Source: Triatoma infestans (taxonomy: Eukaryota > Arthropoda > Insecta > Hemiptera > Reduviidae). From it: 64,000 bases of DNA. The stretch is taken from positions 124,001-188,000 of the forward strand of contig JAAEAF010000370.1 in the NCBI GenBank assembly GCA_011037195.1, given 5' to 3'. The notes beneath the pieces were generated by a model. The model made no database searches. It was not told where the DNA came from and saw only the letters and a program-made list of their open reading frames with translations. Below are positions 19,706 to 32,186 of this stretch, in pieces. How positions within the stretch are numbered: position 1 is the first letter of the stretch; each line of letters opens with the position of its first letter. Made by a program: the position numbers and the translations under genes.

Positions 19706-21665
19706 CCTTGGCTAAGTCCAAAATGGCTTTCGTAGAGAACGCTCCTGTTTAGATAGTATATTCCTCCTAAATAGTATCGCTCAATTAAAAGTTGGCTACA
19801 GAAAGTGTGATCTGTTTGTCATTTTTGTAGACTGTAGGCAGGCATTTGACAGCATAAATCACAACTTGTTGTGGCACAAATTGAATAATTTAAAAGTTAG
19901 CTCCAAGATAACTAAATTATTAAAAAGCCTCTACGAAAACGCAACAATTAAAATTAAAAATAATGGGTTAATGTCGGAAGAAATCGGAGTAACTAAAGGA
20001 GTTCTCCAGGGGGAAGTATTATTTGGTTTTATTTTCAGCCTATACGTTAATGACATTGAAACTTTAATAGCAAGTTGTCTAAGGTATACCGTTAGATACA
20101 ACCCGTGATGTCTTAATCTCTCTTTATGCAGATGATAAAGTTATCTTTGCGGATTCTTATACTGACGCGAAGAGAAAATTAGAAATTTAGCCGATTATGC
20201 CAGAGAAAATCATCTGGAGATAAATGTTTCTAAAACCAAAATTCTTCACTTTCATAGAGGCAGAGCAAAGAAGGAAAATAAATTACAATATTTGGCGCGG
20301 AACTAGAAGTTGTAACTTCCTACAATTATTTAGGCATCCCCTTTTCGGATTTTTGTCTTTTCTAAAAGGCTTCATATTATGAGACAAAAACAGCCTCAGC
20401 TGTAGGAGCAGTGCTAGATATTTGCCAGAAGTCCAAAATAAGATCATGGTACAGTAGATCGCGACTTAATGAGTCGATAGTGGTGAGCACCCTCTTCTAT
20501 GGCGTCGAAATGGGGTTAAGGTGCCTTTATATAGTCGAAAAATCCAATTTAAATTTTTATGAGCTTGTTAAATTTAAATAGGAATATACCGGCTTGGATG
20601 TTGAGAATGGAATTTAATGTAGCTCACTCAACTCTTAAAGTAATCAAATTAGTACTAAATTGGATTGTAAAGATACTTAAAGTTAATGGGAAATAATAGG
20701 CTGACCAAGATATGCTATCTCGTATAGCATTAAAGGAGAAGCATCAAAAGCAAGAGAGTAGTATCAAGTATATTGGTTCTACCAATTGTACCATATCCTT
20801 GACAGTTGTAATAAGAATTCCATTCTATCTAAACAGAAGCTTCAAAATTTGAAAAAGAAATTAATATTGTTTTGCACTTAAAGAATATTTAAATAGTAAT
20901 GATAAAGAATTATTTCAAAGAGCAAAATACAATAGCATTTATAAACAACTTTATGATCCCTAATGTAGTTTGCAGCCTTCTTGTAATTTGGACATTTCTT
21001 TTAGCAGAATTAAAATATTTGCACAATTACGCCTCTCAGGTAAATATCAAATTAAAATAATACTTGGGAATATTGTTTATATAATCAAGCCCCAAGAAAT
21101 GTGCACCATTTATAACCTGAATAGGCAGGAAGATCTGTTTCACTTAATAGCTGTATGTCCCATTTACGCCCCAATCAGAAACTATTATATTCCTTATATT
21201 AGTAATCTGTCTATAAAACAATTTCCGGAAATATTCAAGGCAAATAACAAATCTAATTTACAAAAAATGTTTGTAATGTTAAAATTGTTTGAAATGTTAA
21301 TAATTGCCTAAAATTAAGATCCTTTATAATAAACGTATAAAAAGTGTTCGGTATTAAAATATATATATATATATATCGAATTATTTATACATATATATTG
21401 TAAGAATGTTCAATAAATTATATTTAACTTTTCTGTTATTACTCTCTACTTTTCTTAATGAAACTATCAGAAAGTTTATATTTTATTTCTTTATAATTTT
21501 CTTCTGATTATTTATATTTGTGTCCCCACTATTTTCTGATTTTCTAGATTTATTTAAGACATAAATAATATTATATGAACAAAAAAAACAATGTACATTG
21601 TATTCAGAATCATACACTATTTGTATGGGGGATTCCGCGGAGACAAATAAATAAATTATTATTAT
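19706..21665 (+). mobile_element. CR1/Daphne-like LINE, 5'-truncated and degenerate
   Basis: The copy starts inside the RT (QNGFRRERS-like reading at 19,715-19,745). It continues through a VDCRQAFDSINHNLL motif A (19,831-19,870), a motif-B segment changed to GVLQGEVLFGFIFSLYVNDI (the usual GCPLSP lost) and LYADDKVIFAD (motif C, about 20,125-20,160). The end of ORF2, CTIYNLNRQEDLFHLIAVCP (21,100-21,160), has the Cys/His pattern of this group. Many stops intervene from 20,100 to 20,960. The 3' end is an ATTATT run at 21,655-21,680. The family resembles the copy at 51,863-54,620. Confidence 0.75.
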
Positions 21666-21679
21666 TATTATTATTACTA

Positions 21680-24600
21680 TTATATTCGGTCCAATATCTG
21701 CACGGAAGATGATCTAAATTTCTCAGAACTAGGTATTTGCAATGTAATCAAAGATTTCATCCCTAAGAAATGTCCCGGACTGGATGGAATGACAAGTGAC
21801 ATAATTATAAATATATTTAGTAGGTATCCGTCTCTCTTCACGAGTATGTACAATTGCTGCTTAAAAACGGGAATATTCCTGAAAAACTGGAAGAAAGCAG
21901 AGGTCATATTACTAAGTAAACCTGGAAAGGGGAACTCCAGAAAAGCGGATAATTTCGTCCAATAAGTCTTCTCCTCATTTGTGGCAAGATTCTGGAAAAA
22001 TTATTTATAAATCGAGTCATGCACTTTTTAAGTACTACTAAACATCTAAGTCAAAGGCAGTCTGGATTTACTTCACAGAAAGGTAACATAGACGCCCTAC
22101 CTTCTGTTGAAAAGTTTGTTTCTCAGGCTCTGTAGAAGAAGCAAGAGGTTTTGTTTATATCTCTAGATGTCAAAGGTACTTTTAATGCTGCTTGGTGGCC
22201 TGAAATAATGAAACAGCTCCGAAACTTTGACTTCCCAAGAAATCTGTTCAATCTGATAAGAAACTATGTTAAAAATCGTAAAGCAACCATATCACCTGTG
22301 CAACTATCATTACACCTGTACAGTCGATGTTACCAAAGGATGTCTCCAAGGCTCATGCTGCAGGTCAGGTTTGTGGAATATTTTGTATAATCTTCTTCTT
22401 CTTAGTCCATTCCTCTTCTACCTCTCGGTGTAGAGGATCCCTTATATAAAACCTTCCAGCGGTCCCTATCCTGCACCAAAGTACCACGCCTATTCCAATC
22501 TAAATTCTTTTTTGTGAAGTCATTCCTGACGACTTCTTCCCATGTAGTTCGCGGCCTTCCCCTTCCTCGCTGACCCTGCGTCTTAGCCTCGTAGCAAGTC
22601 CTTGCCACGCGGCCGCTCTCCATCCTCATCAGATGTCCAAACCATCTGAACCTGTTCTCTCGAAGCACGCTCTCCACAGGTTTAACGTCGAGGTTAGTCC
22701 TTACGTTGGCATTTCTTATTCTATCCCTTCTTGTTTTTCCCTCGATTCTTCGTAAAAACCTCATTTCTGATGCCTGGAGCATACTGTGGTGCTTAGATGT
22801 AATGGCCCACGACTCGCTGCCGTATGTTAAGACCGGGATATAGGTGGATTTGAATATTGCCACTATTTTCACACTGATACTCATATTAATATTCCTTAGC
22901 TCTTCATGAAGGATATTAACATTATATTGCAGGTTCTCTGGGGTATTGGCCAACACGGCTATGTCGTCAGCGAATGCTAGTAGGCTAAGCCTTACACAAG
23001 ACATTCGGTAATAACCGACTTCAAAGTTTCTCATCCTTAATTGGCTTCTTCGCAAAACATCGTCCAAGGCAATTATAAACAACAGAGGGCTGAGGCTGCA
23101 ACCTTGACGAATACCCAAGCATGTATCAAATTCTTGTGAATGGGCGTTGGCCGTCCTTACATAATTTCTTGTGCGGACATATAAACTTTCTACTGCTTTC
23201 CTTAGACCTTCATTCACTCCTTTCTTTGCGAGAGACTCCATTATATCTGTCCGTCTAATGCGGTCAAATGCTTTCTCTAGATCCACGAAGCAAACATACA
23301 TTTTTTTATCCTTTTCTATCACCTTTTCGCTTATTTGGCGCAAGGTAAATATTAAATCCTGTGTACTCCGATTATTTCTGAATCCATATTGAGCTTCATG
23401 CATTTGACCGTCTATCATTTCTCTGAGTCTCCTCTCCAAGATTTTGGAGTATAATTTACAGGGTACGGAAAGCAAAGATATCCCCCTGTGGTTGCCACAT
23501 TCCCGATTGTCCCCTTTCTTAAATATAGGGATGATGACAGAAATTTCCCAATCTGCTGGTATTCTTTTCTGTTTCCAAATTAAATTGAATATGTGCAGCA
23601 TAATTTTCTCTCCAGTAGCCCCCATGAACTTAATGAACTCATTTTGTATGATTCTCTTCTAAAACCGAAACTTTCATCTAACTGCTCTTCTATTGCTTTT
23701 GCCAATGATTTATTATTGATGAGAAGAGAAAAAAACTACCTGGATGTACAGATGAGAGCTAATGAAGTTCTCCTATTTATAACAGACTGGGCAAGGGAGC
23801 GAAAAATAAGTTTCAATAGAGAAAAATCCAAGGTGTTGCAAATTACACGGAAGAGATCATTAAATGAGATATCAATTTATTTAACCGGAGAAAAAATTCA
23901 AGTTGTTTCCGAACTGAAATATTTAGGTGTTATAATAAATAGAAAATAGAAATAGAATAAAATGATTATTTTTGAAGAATTTAGCATTGAGTATTACCAT
24001 ACAGAGTTTTTAACATTATTATTATTATTATTAGGCATACTAAATATATCATGGATCGGATATTGTAAATCTTCAATAGTCTATCAAAGGATGGCGAAGT
24101 ACATTGGGGACTTGGATATTCTGCATTAAAAATTATTTCCGACAGCGCAATGTGCCTTTGCTCACTTATGCGATTCCTATTTGGATTAAAGATTTGAATA
24201 CAGCAAAACCTTATAAAGATTGAAAGATGCCACATCTTATGGCTATCAGAATGATTAAAGGGTACTAAACAACATCGTTTGAGGCTTCATTATAGTGGCA
24301 GGCATAACACCTATCTCAATTAAAGCAAGAGAAAGATGTAATCTGTATACCGTCATGAAAGGGCATATCTCGAACATGAGTGATTTCAAAACTTCGATCA
24401 CAATGTACCCCAGTCCGACTGGATGCACCCAACAAAATTTAAATCAAAAGTTTGGTGGAAACTGATGGCAATGCGAGCCTTGATATCTACACAGACGGTT
24501 CGAGAATAAATGGTAGCGTAGGTTGCGCCTTCGTCTATTTCGAGAACAATAAAATTCATGAAGAAATATTCCGATTGGGCACTAAGTGTTCCAATAATCA

Positions 24601-25420
24601 AGCCGAGGCCTTAGCAATTAGCAAGAGTTTGGAATGGATTCAAACAACAGTTCGTTTCTCAAGAAATGTAAGGGTTTACACAGTCAGCCATATTACATTG
24701 GACAGTTTAAGAAATTACAAAGTTCATTCCTCTCTAATTGAAAGTATCGGCAGAAAAATAGGTGACCTGGAAGAAAAAAAAAATAGGGATTGAATACATG
24801 TTGATTTTTCTGGAAATGAAGAAGCTGATCGTCTTGCTAAGTCGTACATCAAAGGTGAACTAGAGAAAAGAAGCTTTGAACAGCAGAAGCAAAATTCACA
24901 AAAAGGGAATTTTATAAGGAATTTATCGCGCACGTTCATATTAGACAGAAACTAAATCTAAATATCAATTATAGGATAACCCAAGTATTAGCGGACATGG
25001 TCCAAGCAGACACTATATGCCCTATAGATTTCAGATTATAGATTCACCTTACTGCCCGTTTGATCCCACAGATAATATGGTTCAGGAATTCACCCTTCTA
25101 GCTAGGCTTATCAGCGTGTATTGAGAACTGGAAGGCGTTGGTCATTGCCAGAACACCAGTTAATCATGCAGAAATTATCGAGGAATCAATCGAGGAAGAA
25201 ATTTCTTCAATAAATGGGACTTTGAACACCTTTAAATTTTCAACATTTCTATTTTATCAATTTACTGTACTTTCTTGAATTACTATCGGCAGTTAATATG
25301 TATTTCCAAAACATATTCATTAACAATTTATTTTTGCAGCATATTTAAAATGGAAATTTTGTAATCTTGTTAGATGTAATATGAATGGAGTTTGTAGGTT
25401 TACTGAAATAAATAAATAAA
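21680..25420 (+). mobile_element. I-like LINE with RNase H, split by an RTE-like insertion
   Basis: Left part 21,690-22,388: KKCPGLDGMTSDII, SLDVKGTFNAAWWPEIMKQLR (motif A) and a motif-B remnant. Right part from 23,641: FANDLLLMRREKN (motif C, with FADD changed to FAND), ITDWARERKISFNREKSK and ELKYLGVIINRK. It is followed by decayed thumb (24,060-24,360), RNase H with DIYTDGSRINGSVG (24,484-24,525) and NNQAEALAISKS, and GNEEADRLAKSYI (24,815-24,850). The 3' end lies near 25,415 with AAATAAATAAA. It is the same family as 41,631-46,942. The 1,252-bp insertion at 22,389-23,640 breaks it between motifs B and C. Confidence 0.83.
22389..23640 (-). mobile_element. RTE-like LINE fragment inserted in the I-like LINE
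   Basis: Both sides carry ATTTTGTAT (22,380-22,388 and 23,641-23,649), a 9-bp target duplication; the host LINE reading resumes exactly after it. On the minus strand one open frame of 407 codons runs 23,625-22,402. It has VIIPIFKKGDNRECGNHRGISL, VCFVDLEKAFDRI (motif A), GIRQGCSLSPLLF (motif B) and LAFADDIAVLA (motif C), then SYGSESW-type thumb and RGRGRPRTTWEE, typical of RTE-type ends. The piece between INMSISV and AIFKSTYIPVLTYG looks deleted in frame, because a thumb segment usually lies there. The endonuclease is missing, so the copy is 5'-truncated. Confidence 0.85.
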
Positions 25421-26639
25421 AAAACTATTATCATTGGCGTATTTGATGCCAAAGACATTAGTCCAACTCACTTTTCTGTTAGTCCAACTCACATTTTTAA
25501 CTATGAAACGGATCGAAGAAAATTTATTCAAAGAAAAACTTCTACATGTATGAGCTACATTTTCAAAGCCATTAGAATTAAGAACAAGTTCCAATAAAAT
25601 GCCAGAATGATCATTGACCACTCTTCTTCTTTTATATTACTTACATTAATATTTTAAAAACATTATCGCGGCATTTTCCTGGTATACCTGTTACGTAGAG
25701 TTACCTTTCTCATGCCAGATTCAGAAAAAAACAAAAAAGAGAACTCTACTATTATTTGTTAAGCGAAAATGCACATTAAAAAGCTTACTTTCCACTTTTT
25801 ATAAAGCTTTTCTTCTTTACTCTTTATATCAACTTTACAACTGTAAACAATTTAAAATAATTAAATAGGATGACATAATAATTGCAATGACTTGAACGAC
25901 TTATTTGGTCATCCAGAGATGACTACCACTACGTATTCAAGAGATCGCGGGGCCAACGGCGTTCTAAGCATCGTTGAGGGTTTCCAGGGTGGGAATGTTA
26001 GGTGAGGGCTTGGGCTAAAGGATTAGGGTATGATAGGAGTTTATGATGGAACTGTTATAAATGGTTTTTGCCAGAATAATGATAAAAGGGATATTGAGAT
26101 CTGTGTTCGTAGAAAGGACTGTAGCAATATGGCGGAAGATATTGGATTGGATGGCTTGGATGCGGTTCAACTGGTTCCATTCAACTGGTGCGTTAATTAG
26201 AGAAGGTTTTAAGATTTTACGTAAAGGAGATAGACCATGTAGAGGTCAGAAACGAGGTCGTTTAAGATATATATGTGGTTGTATAATGAAGAATTATGGT
26301 TACAAATGAAGAAGTCGAGAAGATCGGGTCGCTTAGTTAAAGATGAAGGCCAGTAAGTCAGTTGTGAAAGAGACAGAAAGGAGTAATTGTTAAAGTTTAA
26401 GGCATAATGCCTTAAACAACCATAATGCCGAATTATACAACCATAATGCCGAACTAAAAAAGGTACAAATCTAATATTTCTCCAGGTTTGGACAATTGTA
26501 ACAAGAATATTGATATGAACAAGTTAAGGACATGTCCTGTTGCAAAATGTCTTTTATTCCTAGATTAAGTACAATTACTTCATATGTAAAACTGTAAATA
26601 ATGTATGTAATACATTAAATAAATAATACAATAACTCAA
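25421..26639. other. Unassigned stretch, no gene seen
   Basis: No TE or host motif found. Frames of 73-82 codons at 25,400-25,621 and 26,061-26,309 have no recognisable domain. A short repeat of ACCATAATGCCGAA occurs at about 26,419-26,455. Confidence 0.6.
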
Positions 26640-27172
26640 GTATGACTCACTATTTATTTACCCATATTTTAACAAGAGTAAGAGCTAAGTTGATACGAAC
26701 ATGTTGAGCGATGTCTGATGAGAATGACGTCACCTACCCTGTGTGTTGAGTGAACGCGCACGGTGGAACTTGCAAAATGTTATTCATACTGGACAAGCTC
26801 AAAGTCCAATTTAATAAATCAATACGGTGAAATATATTTTTTTTTTGTTCGCACGGTAGAACAGGCAAAATGTTATATATGTATATACTGAACAAGTTAA
26901 AAGTCCACTTTAATAAATGAATATGTTGAGACATTTTCTGTTGCACGTTTGTACAAATCATTTTGTTCGATGTTTTAGCAAGAGTAAGAAATAAATTAAA
27001 ATGAACATGTTGAGACATGTCATGTTGCACGGTATGACGCAATACGTACAAATCTAGTACTTTATTTTTTTCGATGTTTTAGCAAGAGTAAGAAATAAAT
27101 TAAAATGAACATGTTGAGACATGTCATGTTGCACGGTATGACGCAATACGTACAAATCTAGTATTTTTCCAA
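26640..27172. repeat. Imperfect tandem repeat, best period 104 bp
   Basis: CGATGTTTTAGCAAGAGTAAG occurs at 26,968 and 27,072. The following about 90 bases (AAATTAAAATGAACATGTTG onward to ACGTACAAATCTAGTA) are almost identical in both units. More diverged relatives occur upstream: the CATGTTGAGCGATG segment near 26,699, the GGACAAGCTCAAAGTCCA segment near 26,789 and GAACAAGTTAAAAGTCCA near 26,892. Confidence 0.8.
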
Positions 27173-27352
27173 GTTTTGGCGAGAATATGAAATAGACAGG
27201 CTTTAACATGCTCACTATAATGGAATTAAGTTTAGCAATGGAGTGACGTCATGAAATATGTTTTATTATGTGCCTGTCAGAACGTGTCGCTTAGGAGCTC
27301 GTCGAATTCGCTGATTGTTTGATTGTAAGAAGAGAGGGGGAAAGGGGCGTGG

Positions 27353-27601
27353 CTTAGGAGCTCATCGAGTTTGATGATTTAGGAGCTCGTCGAGTTCGAT
27401 GATTTAGGAGTTCCTCGAGTTCGATGATTTAGGAGCTCGTCGAGTTCGACGATTGAGCTCGTCGAGTTCGATGATTTAGGAGCTCGTCGAGTTCGATGAT
27501 TTAGGAGCTCGTCAAGTTCGATGATTTAGGAGCTCGTCGAGTTCGATGATTTAGGAGCTCGTCGAGTTCGATGATTTAGGAGCTCGTCGAGTTCGATGAT
27601 T
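27353..27601. repeat. 25-bp minisatellite, about 10 units
   Basis: The unit TTTAGGAGCTCGTCGAGTTCGATGA is tandemly repeated with single-base changes; AGCTCGTCGA falls at 27,481, 27,506 (as AGCTCGTCAA) and 27,531, a 25-base period. One unit near 27,450 is shortened to 22 bases. An isolated unit lies at 27,290-27,315. The array contains an inverted core, GAGCTCGTCGAG. It ends immediately before BEL/Pao coding sequence. Confidence 0.93.
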
Positions 27602-30357
27602 GGTCAGGGGGGTAAGTGGGCGTGGTCTAAGTGGCCGTCCAGTTCGACGACAAAAAAGGAGTCCCTGCTCCCGCATTTCCCCTCTACTGACACAACTCGC
27701 TGGAGTGCTATAAAGCAGTACGGATGTCTCTTTCTGAGAAAAGGAATATTTTGGCCAGCAAGAAACTTTGCTATTCGTGTGCTAAAGCTGGAGACACTTA
27801 CAACCAATGCAAGTCTAGATGCAATATATGTAAAGGGCGACATGTTTCTCTGTTATGTTTCAAAGGAAGTTCCAAGGGGCGGAAAACCTGCTAAAGAAAA
27901 AGCAGTAGTTGAGAGCAACGAAGTGGAATTATTGAATTGTACATTGTCTGTTTGTACTAGTGATCAGGTTTATTTGCAATCCTTTCTCGTTTATGTGAGA
28001 AATGGAGAAAATATTAAAAGGGTAAGAGCACTGATAGACTGCGGGTCTCACCGGTCATATATATTACAAGGCTTGGCTAAGGAACTGAATTATCGTCCGG
28101 TGGAAGAAAGATCAGTAATTCATTGCACCTTTGGTGGTATGACCTGGGGGCCTGTAAAACATAAATGTTATAAAGTACATTTACTTAGTCTGAGTAAAGA
28201 TTTTGCTTGTTGTTTCCAGGCACTAGATAAAGAGACAATAGCTCCCAGTATTGCGGCTATACCAAAAGGATGTGACTGGGAAAACGAGCTTCAAAGGCAC
28301 AATCTTCGTTTGGCAGAGGATACTTGTGGTCCCATCGAATTGCTTATAGGTGGAGATATAGCGGGAAAAATATGGACAGGGAAAAAGAAAACGTTGACTT
28401 CAGGACTTATAGCTTGGGAAACGAGTTTCGGATGGACATTAATGGGTTCTATTCAACACAAGGAAGATAAGTATAACAACTCTTTAGTTAATAATGATGC
28501 TACTAGCTTGACTATGCTCAACATTGTTCATTCTGATGTATCTGAATTATGGAAGTTAGAGACAATTGGTATAACGGACCCTACTGAAAGGAAAAACCGA
28601 CAAGAGAGAATGTTGCAGGTCTTAAGACATTTTCAAAATAATGTATCGTTTATCAATGGCAGATACCAAGTTGCGCTACCTTGGGGACAAGACGTCCTAG
28701 AACTTCCCTCTAATCGTGAGTTGGTGATAGGCCGGTTGTTACGTACTACCAGCAAAATTGAAAGATTGGGTATATATGATGAATATTGTAGCATTTTTTC
28801 TGAGTGGCTTGATGATAAAATTATAGAAGTTGCCGGGGATGACAACCTTGGGCATTATATGCCTCATAGGCCGGTTATTAAGGAGTCGAGTGCAACTACA
28901 AGGATTCGTCCTGTTTTTGACGCATCGGCCAAGGTTGCAGGCTATCCGTCCCTCAATGATTTATTAGAAGAGGGGCCTAATTAATGGAATTGCTGGCCAA
29001 TATATTACTACGTTTCAGAGGAAATGAAATCGGCATAGTAGCTGATATAAAGAAAGCTTTCCTACAAGTGGGCATCAAACCGGAAGATAGGGAATACCTT
29101 AAATTTTTATGGTGGCATGAAGCTAAATCCAAATTTATTGCTTACAAACATACAAGGCTTGTTTTCGGAGTCAAAAGCAGCCCGTTCTTACTAGGTGCCG
29201 TGCTAGATCTGCACTTCGAAGATACAGGGAAAGAGTAACTGAGAGTATGGAAGCCTTTTTTAAGAAATTGAGGAGGGGTTTTTACGTTGAAAATTTGGCA
29301 GTGAGCTTAGAATCCCAAGAAGATGTGTCATCGTTTATTGACTTTGCCAAAAGGGTTTTACAAGATGGTGGTTTCGAGCTACGACGTTGGGAATTCTCAG
29401 GTGACCAAAAGAAGTCTGGAGAATCTATGATCTTGGGGATGAAATGGGATACCCTTGAAGATTGTATATCTTTGAACCTGGATTGGTGGGAGCATTGTGT
29501 TAAAATGGAAGTTTCAACCAAAAGATCTCTTTTTTCTATGGCGCAGCGGGTGTTTGACCCCGTGGGCGTATCAGCACCAGCGACGCTGTTTATGAAATTA
29601 ATAATACAAAAACTATGGGTGAAGAGGATTGGATGGGATGATCCCCTGGATGTAGAAACTCTACGTGCAGTTGAAGTATGGGTACGTAGTGCGCATCTGT
29701 TGAAAAATATTAGAATCCAGCGCAGAGTATTGGGACTCTGTATAACCGCTGTATACATGTGTTCTGCGATGCAAGCAAGGAAGCTTATGCAGCTGTGATA
29801 TTTGTCAGGAGTGAGGATAACGGTATAGTTGTTGTTCGATTGTTGTTAGCGAAAGCGAGAATAACTCCCCTGAAGAGTTTAGGTATCCCGAGATTGGAGT
29901 TGATGGCTGCCCTTATTGGTTCAAGGCTACTTAAAACATTGAGCTGGAGTACCATACCAACTTACCTGTGGACTGATTCAAGTACGGTGTTGGCTTGGAT
30001 CAAACGCCGGGAAGAATGGTCCGTATTTGTTCGTAACCGAGTTGAGGAAATTAGGTATGGAGACATATATCTGGCCGACTCAATCCGGCTGATCTGCTCT
30101 CCAGAGGTTGTAGTATAGCTAAGTTGAAAGCATCAGAATGGTGGGAGGGGCCGAAATGGTTGAGAGAAAAGGAGGAATGTTGGCCCTTGTCTAAGTGTTC
30201 TTTCGAGGAGAATGAGATTGGGAAGGAAAGATTGAAAAAACAGGATGGATTGTCGGAGGATTGTCACTCCAAACAGGCTCAATTTATAATAAGGAATCTG
30301 TGTCTGCGCTGGTGAGAAAGCTAGTGTAATTTTCGTCTCAAAAATTAGGTGGGAGAA
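27602..30357 (+). pseudogene. BEL/Pao gag-pol remnant without integrase
   Basis: In an alternate frame 27,745-27,870 encodes a gag zinc region: CYSCAKAGDTYNQC (His of the first knuckle replaced) and CNICKGRHVSLLC. Aspartic protease: ALIDCGSHRSYIL (28,027-28,065). RT start: ATTRIRPVFDASAK (28,900-28,935), DIKKAFLQVGI (motif A, about 29,045), LVFGVKSSPFLLG (motif B, 29,158-29,197) and FYVENLAVS (29,280-29,305), where the usual YVDD/YVDN is YVEN. RNase H: MFCDASKEAYAAV (29,757) and RLELMAAL, with LWTDSSTVLAWI (29,968). The last part, SEWWEGPKWL (30,130), is the segment that normally precedes integrase. It is followed within about 200 bp by a candidate 3' LTR, so the integrase gene is deleted. 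Five frame changes occur along the region. Confidence 0.88.
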
Positions 30358-30780
30358 TGTTGGATAATTGGTCGAACTAATCGATAAATTTAAATCGAGG
30401 AAGGTAGAAGAATGGTTCATGAAGAACGCTACGTTTTGTTTACTGTTCTGGGTTTTTCTGTTTACTGTGGTGTAAACCAAATTTAATTCTGTTGTATAAT
30501 TCGTTCATCTGTTTATTAAGCTGTTTAAAGTAAAAGATTACTGTAAAGGATTTGTATTCTTGTATTTCTAACAATCTGAAATACAGTGAATGTTAATTAA
30601 ATGCTGCGTTCTATTCTAATGTACCAGAACGTTGTGGATGTGATTTAACAATGTTATTCTACCTTGTTAGCAATTTGTTTTTGGTGATAAATATGTGAGT
30701 TTTTATTATTATTATGTTTATTGTTGTTGTTCGATATAGAAAATAGCGAAAAACAGAAAACAATGAAGATTTAGAAGTAA
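30358..30780 (+). repeat. Candidate 3' LTR of the BEL/Pao element
   Basis: A purine tract AGGTGGGAGAA (30,347-30,357) is followed by TGTTGGATAATTGGTCG, a typical BEL/Pao LTR start. The right limit is uncertain and no 5' partner was found in the window. Confidence 0.55.
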
Positions 30781-31077
30781 ATGTTGAGGGTGAGACTAAT
30801 AGAGGCAGTGATTTATTGGAGCCAGCGGGCTGGCAGTTATAGACAGTCATTGTATGGCTATTTCCCTTCAACAATATTGTTGCGGCCCGTGTGCGATAAG
30901 ACAGCGGCAAGATGGCGCACCCCTATCATCTCCCTATCATTCATTGCTTCCTCTCTCTATATAGTATATACTATCCCTAAATTTACAGCCCCTTCAACTA
31001 CGGCTTTATCATTTAAATCTATATGAGATTTAAAAACTCCTCATTTTCCACAGCTTAGGAAATAATAGTATTGTATT
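30781..31077. other. Unassigned stretch, possible LTR or UTR remnant
   Basis: Just under 300 bases with a CAGCGGGCTGGCAGTTATAG segment and AGATGGCGCACC; not assigned. An 81-codon frame here has no motif. Confidence 0.4.
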
Positions 31078-31775
31078 AGTTTTTACTTCTCTTACTAACA
31101 GTAGTAGATCGTGCCAGAGTTTCGAAATTGAGTTTTCACCGGAAATACACGTTTTGAAGTGCCGTGAGCCCAAAAAAAGGTATTCAGAAAATGGTCTGTG
31201 TGTGTGTGTGTGTGTGTGTGAATAGAATATCTCAAAACCGAAAAGTTGCAGGAAGCTCAAACTTGTTATTCCGTTTAGGTGCTACCACCATATTAGACAC
31301 GAAGATTTCGGGCAAAATCCATCAACCGGAAGTACCACTTTACTGAATGCTTTTTCAGTTTTTTGTAATTTTCTCAAAAAATGCACCAACGATTTTCTTT
31401 AAACTTTAAACATTACCTACACATATAAGGAGCTAAAACTTTTATTTGCAACATTTCTTAAGGAAAATTCATTTAAGAGAGGGGGAGTGGTGGGGTTCTG
31501 CTTTCCCCCAATGTGCTATTTTTTCAGTTCAACAATATGCTGTACAATTCTGACAACTAAATAATATTAATTAGAATTATATAAGTTGCGAAAATTCCAG
31601 TTTGAAGAAAATCGGTTGAGCGGAAGTGCGACTTTACTGCGGCAGTTTGTTTTTTTAGATCTTCCTGATTTTCTCTATAAAATGCCGACGGTTTTAAACA
31701 CTAATAAGAATAGTAAATTTGTAGATGCCATTTAAGAGTTAGAGAAATCGTATGAGTGTTTCACACCAGATATTT
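31078..31775 (+). mobile_element. Family A dispersed repeat, nearly complete
   Basis: Begins TTTTT|ACTTCTCTTACT with a hairpin partner AGTAGTAG. It then has GAGTTTTCACCGGAAATA, the AGCCCAAAAAAAGGTA block, a (GT)n tract (31,196-31,222), the AACCGAAAAGTTGCAGG block, CAACCGGAAGTACCACTTTAC and several AT-rich modules ending in the GCGGAAGTGCGACTTTACT block. The 3' end is AGAGAAATCGTATGAGTGTT followed by TCACACCAGAT (31,739-31,771). Confidence 0.85.
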
Positions 31776-32186
31776 TTATGTTACGAGAAACTACATTTTC
31801 CTTGAATTAGCACAAGCGTAGATTTCATCTTTATAATACTCTTTCAATACTTTGTGGACTGCGCCACAGACATAAAATTAATATGACGTACAGCTAAAAA
31901 ACTCAAGGTCTAAGAAAAGTTTTTAACTGAATATTATGAATTCCTGGCAAATTTTGGGACTATTTAATGTCAATTTTATTTTGTCCCCCTGGTACAAACG
32001 GCCTAATACAAAATGGCGGATGTTGCATTTCTGCCTAATTCTCTTTTGCTTTCTTTTTTAACAATGGAATGAAAATTCTGAGTTTTTTCTTTATAGCTCA
32101 CATTGATTATATAAAACAATAAATATTATGCTAGAAATAACTTGATTTTTGTATTTTTTATAGAAAAAATGTTTGTTGCTCAATTC

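Noticed and set aside
26061..26309. 82-codon frame rich in Arg and Trp
   Set aside because: No domain recognised, single short frame without neighbours; not supportable as a gene.
27353..27601. CRISPR-like array of short direct repeats
   Set aside because: Units are contiguous with no unique spacers and the context is eukaryotic; it is a minisatellite.
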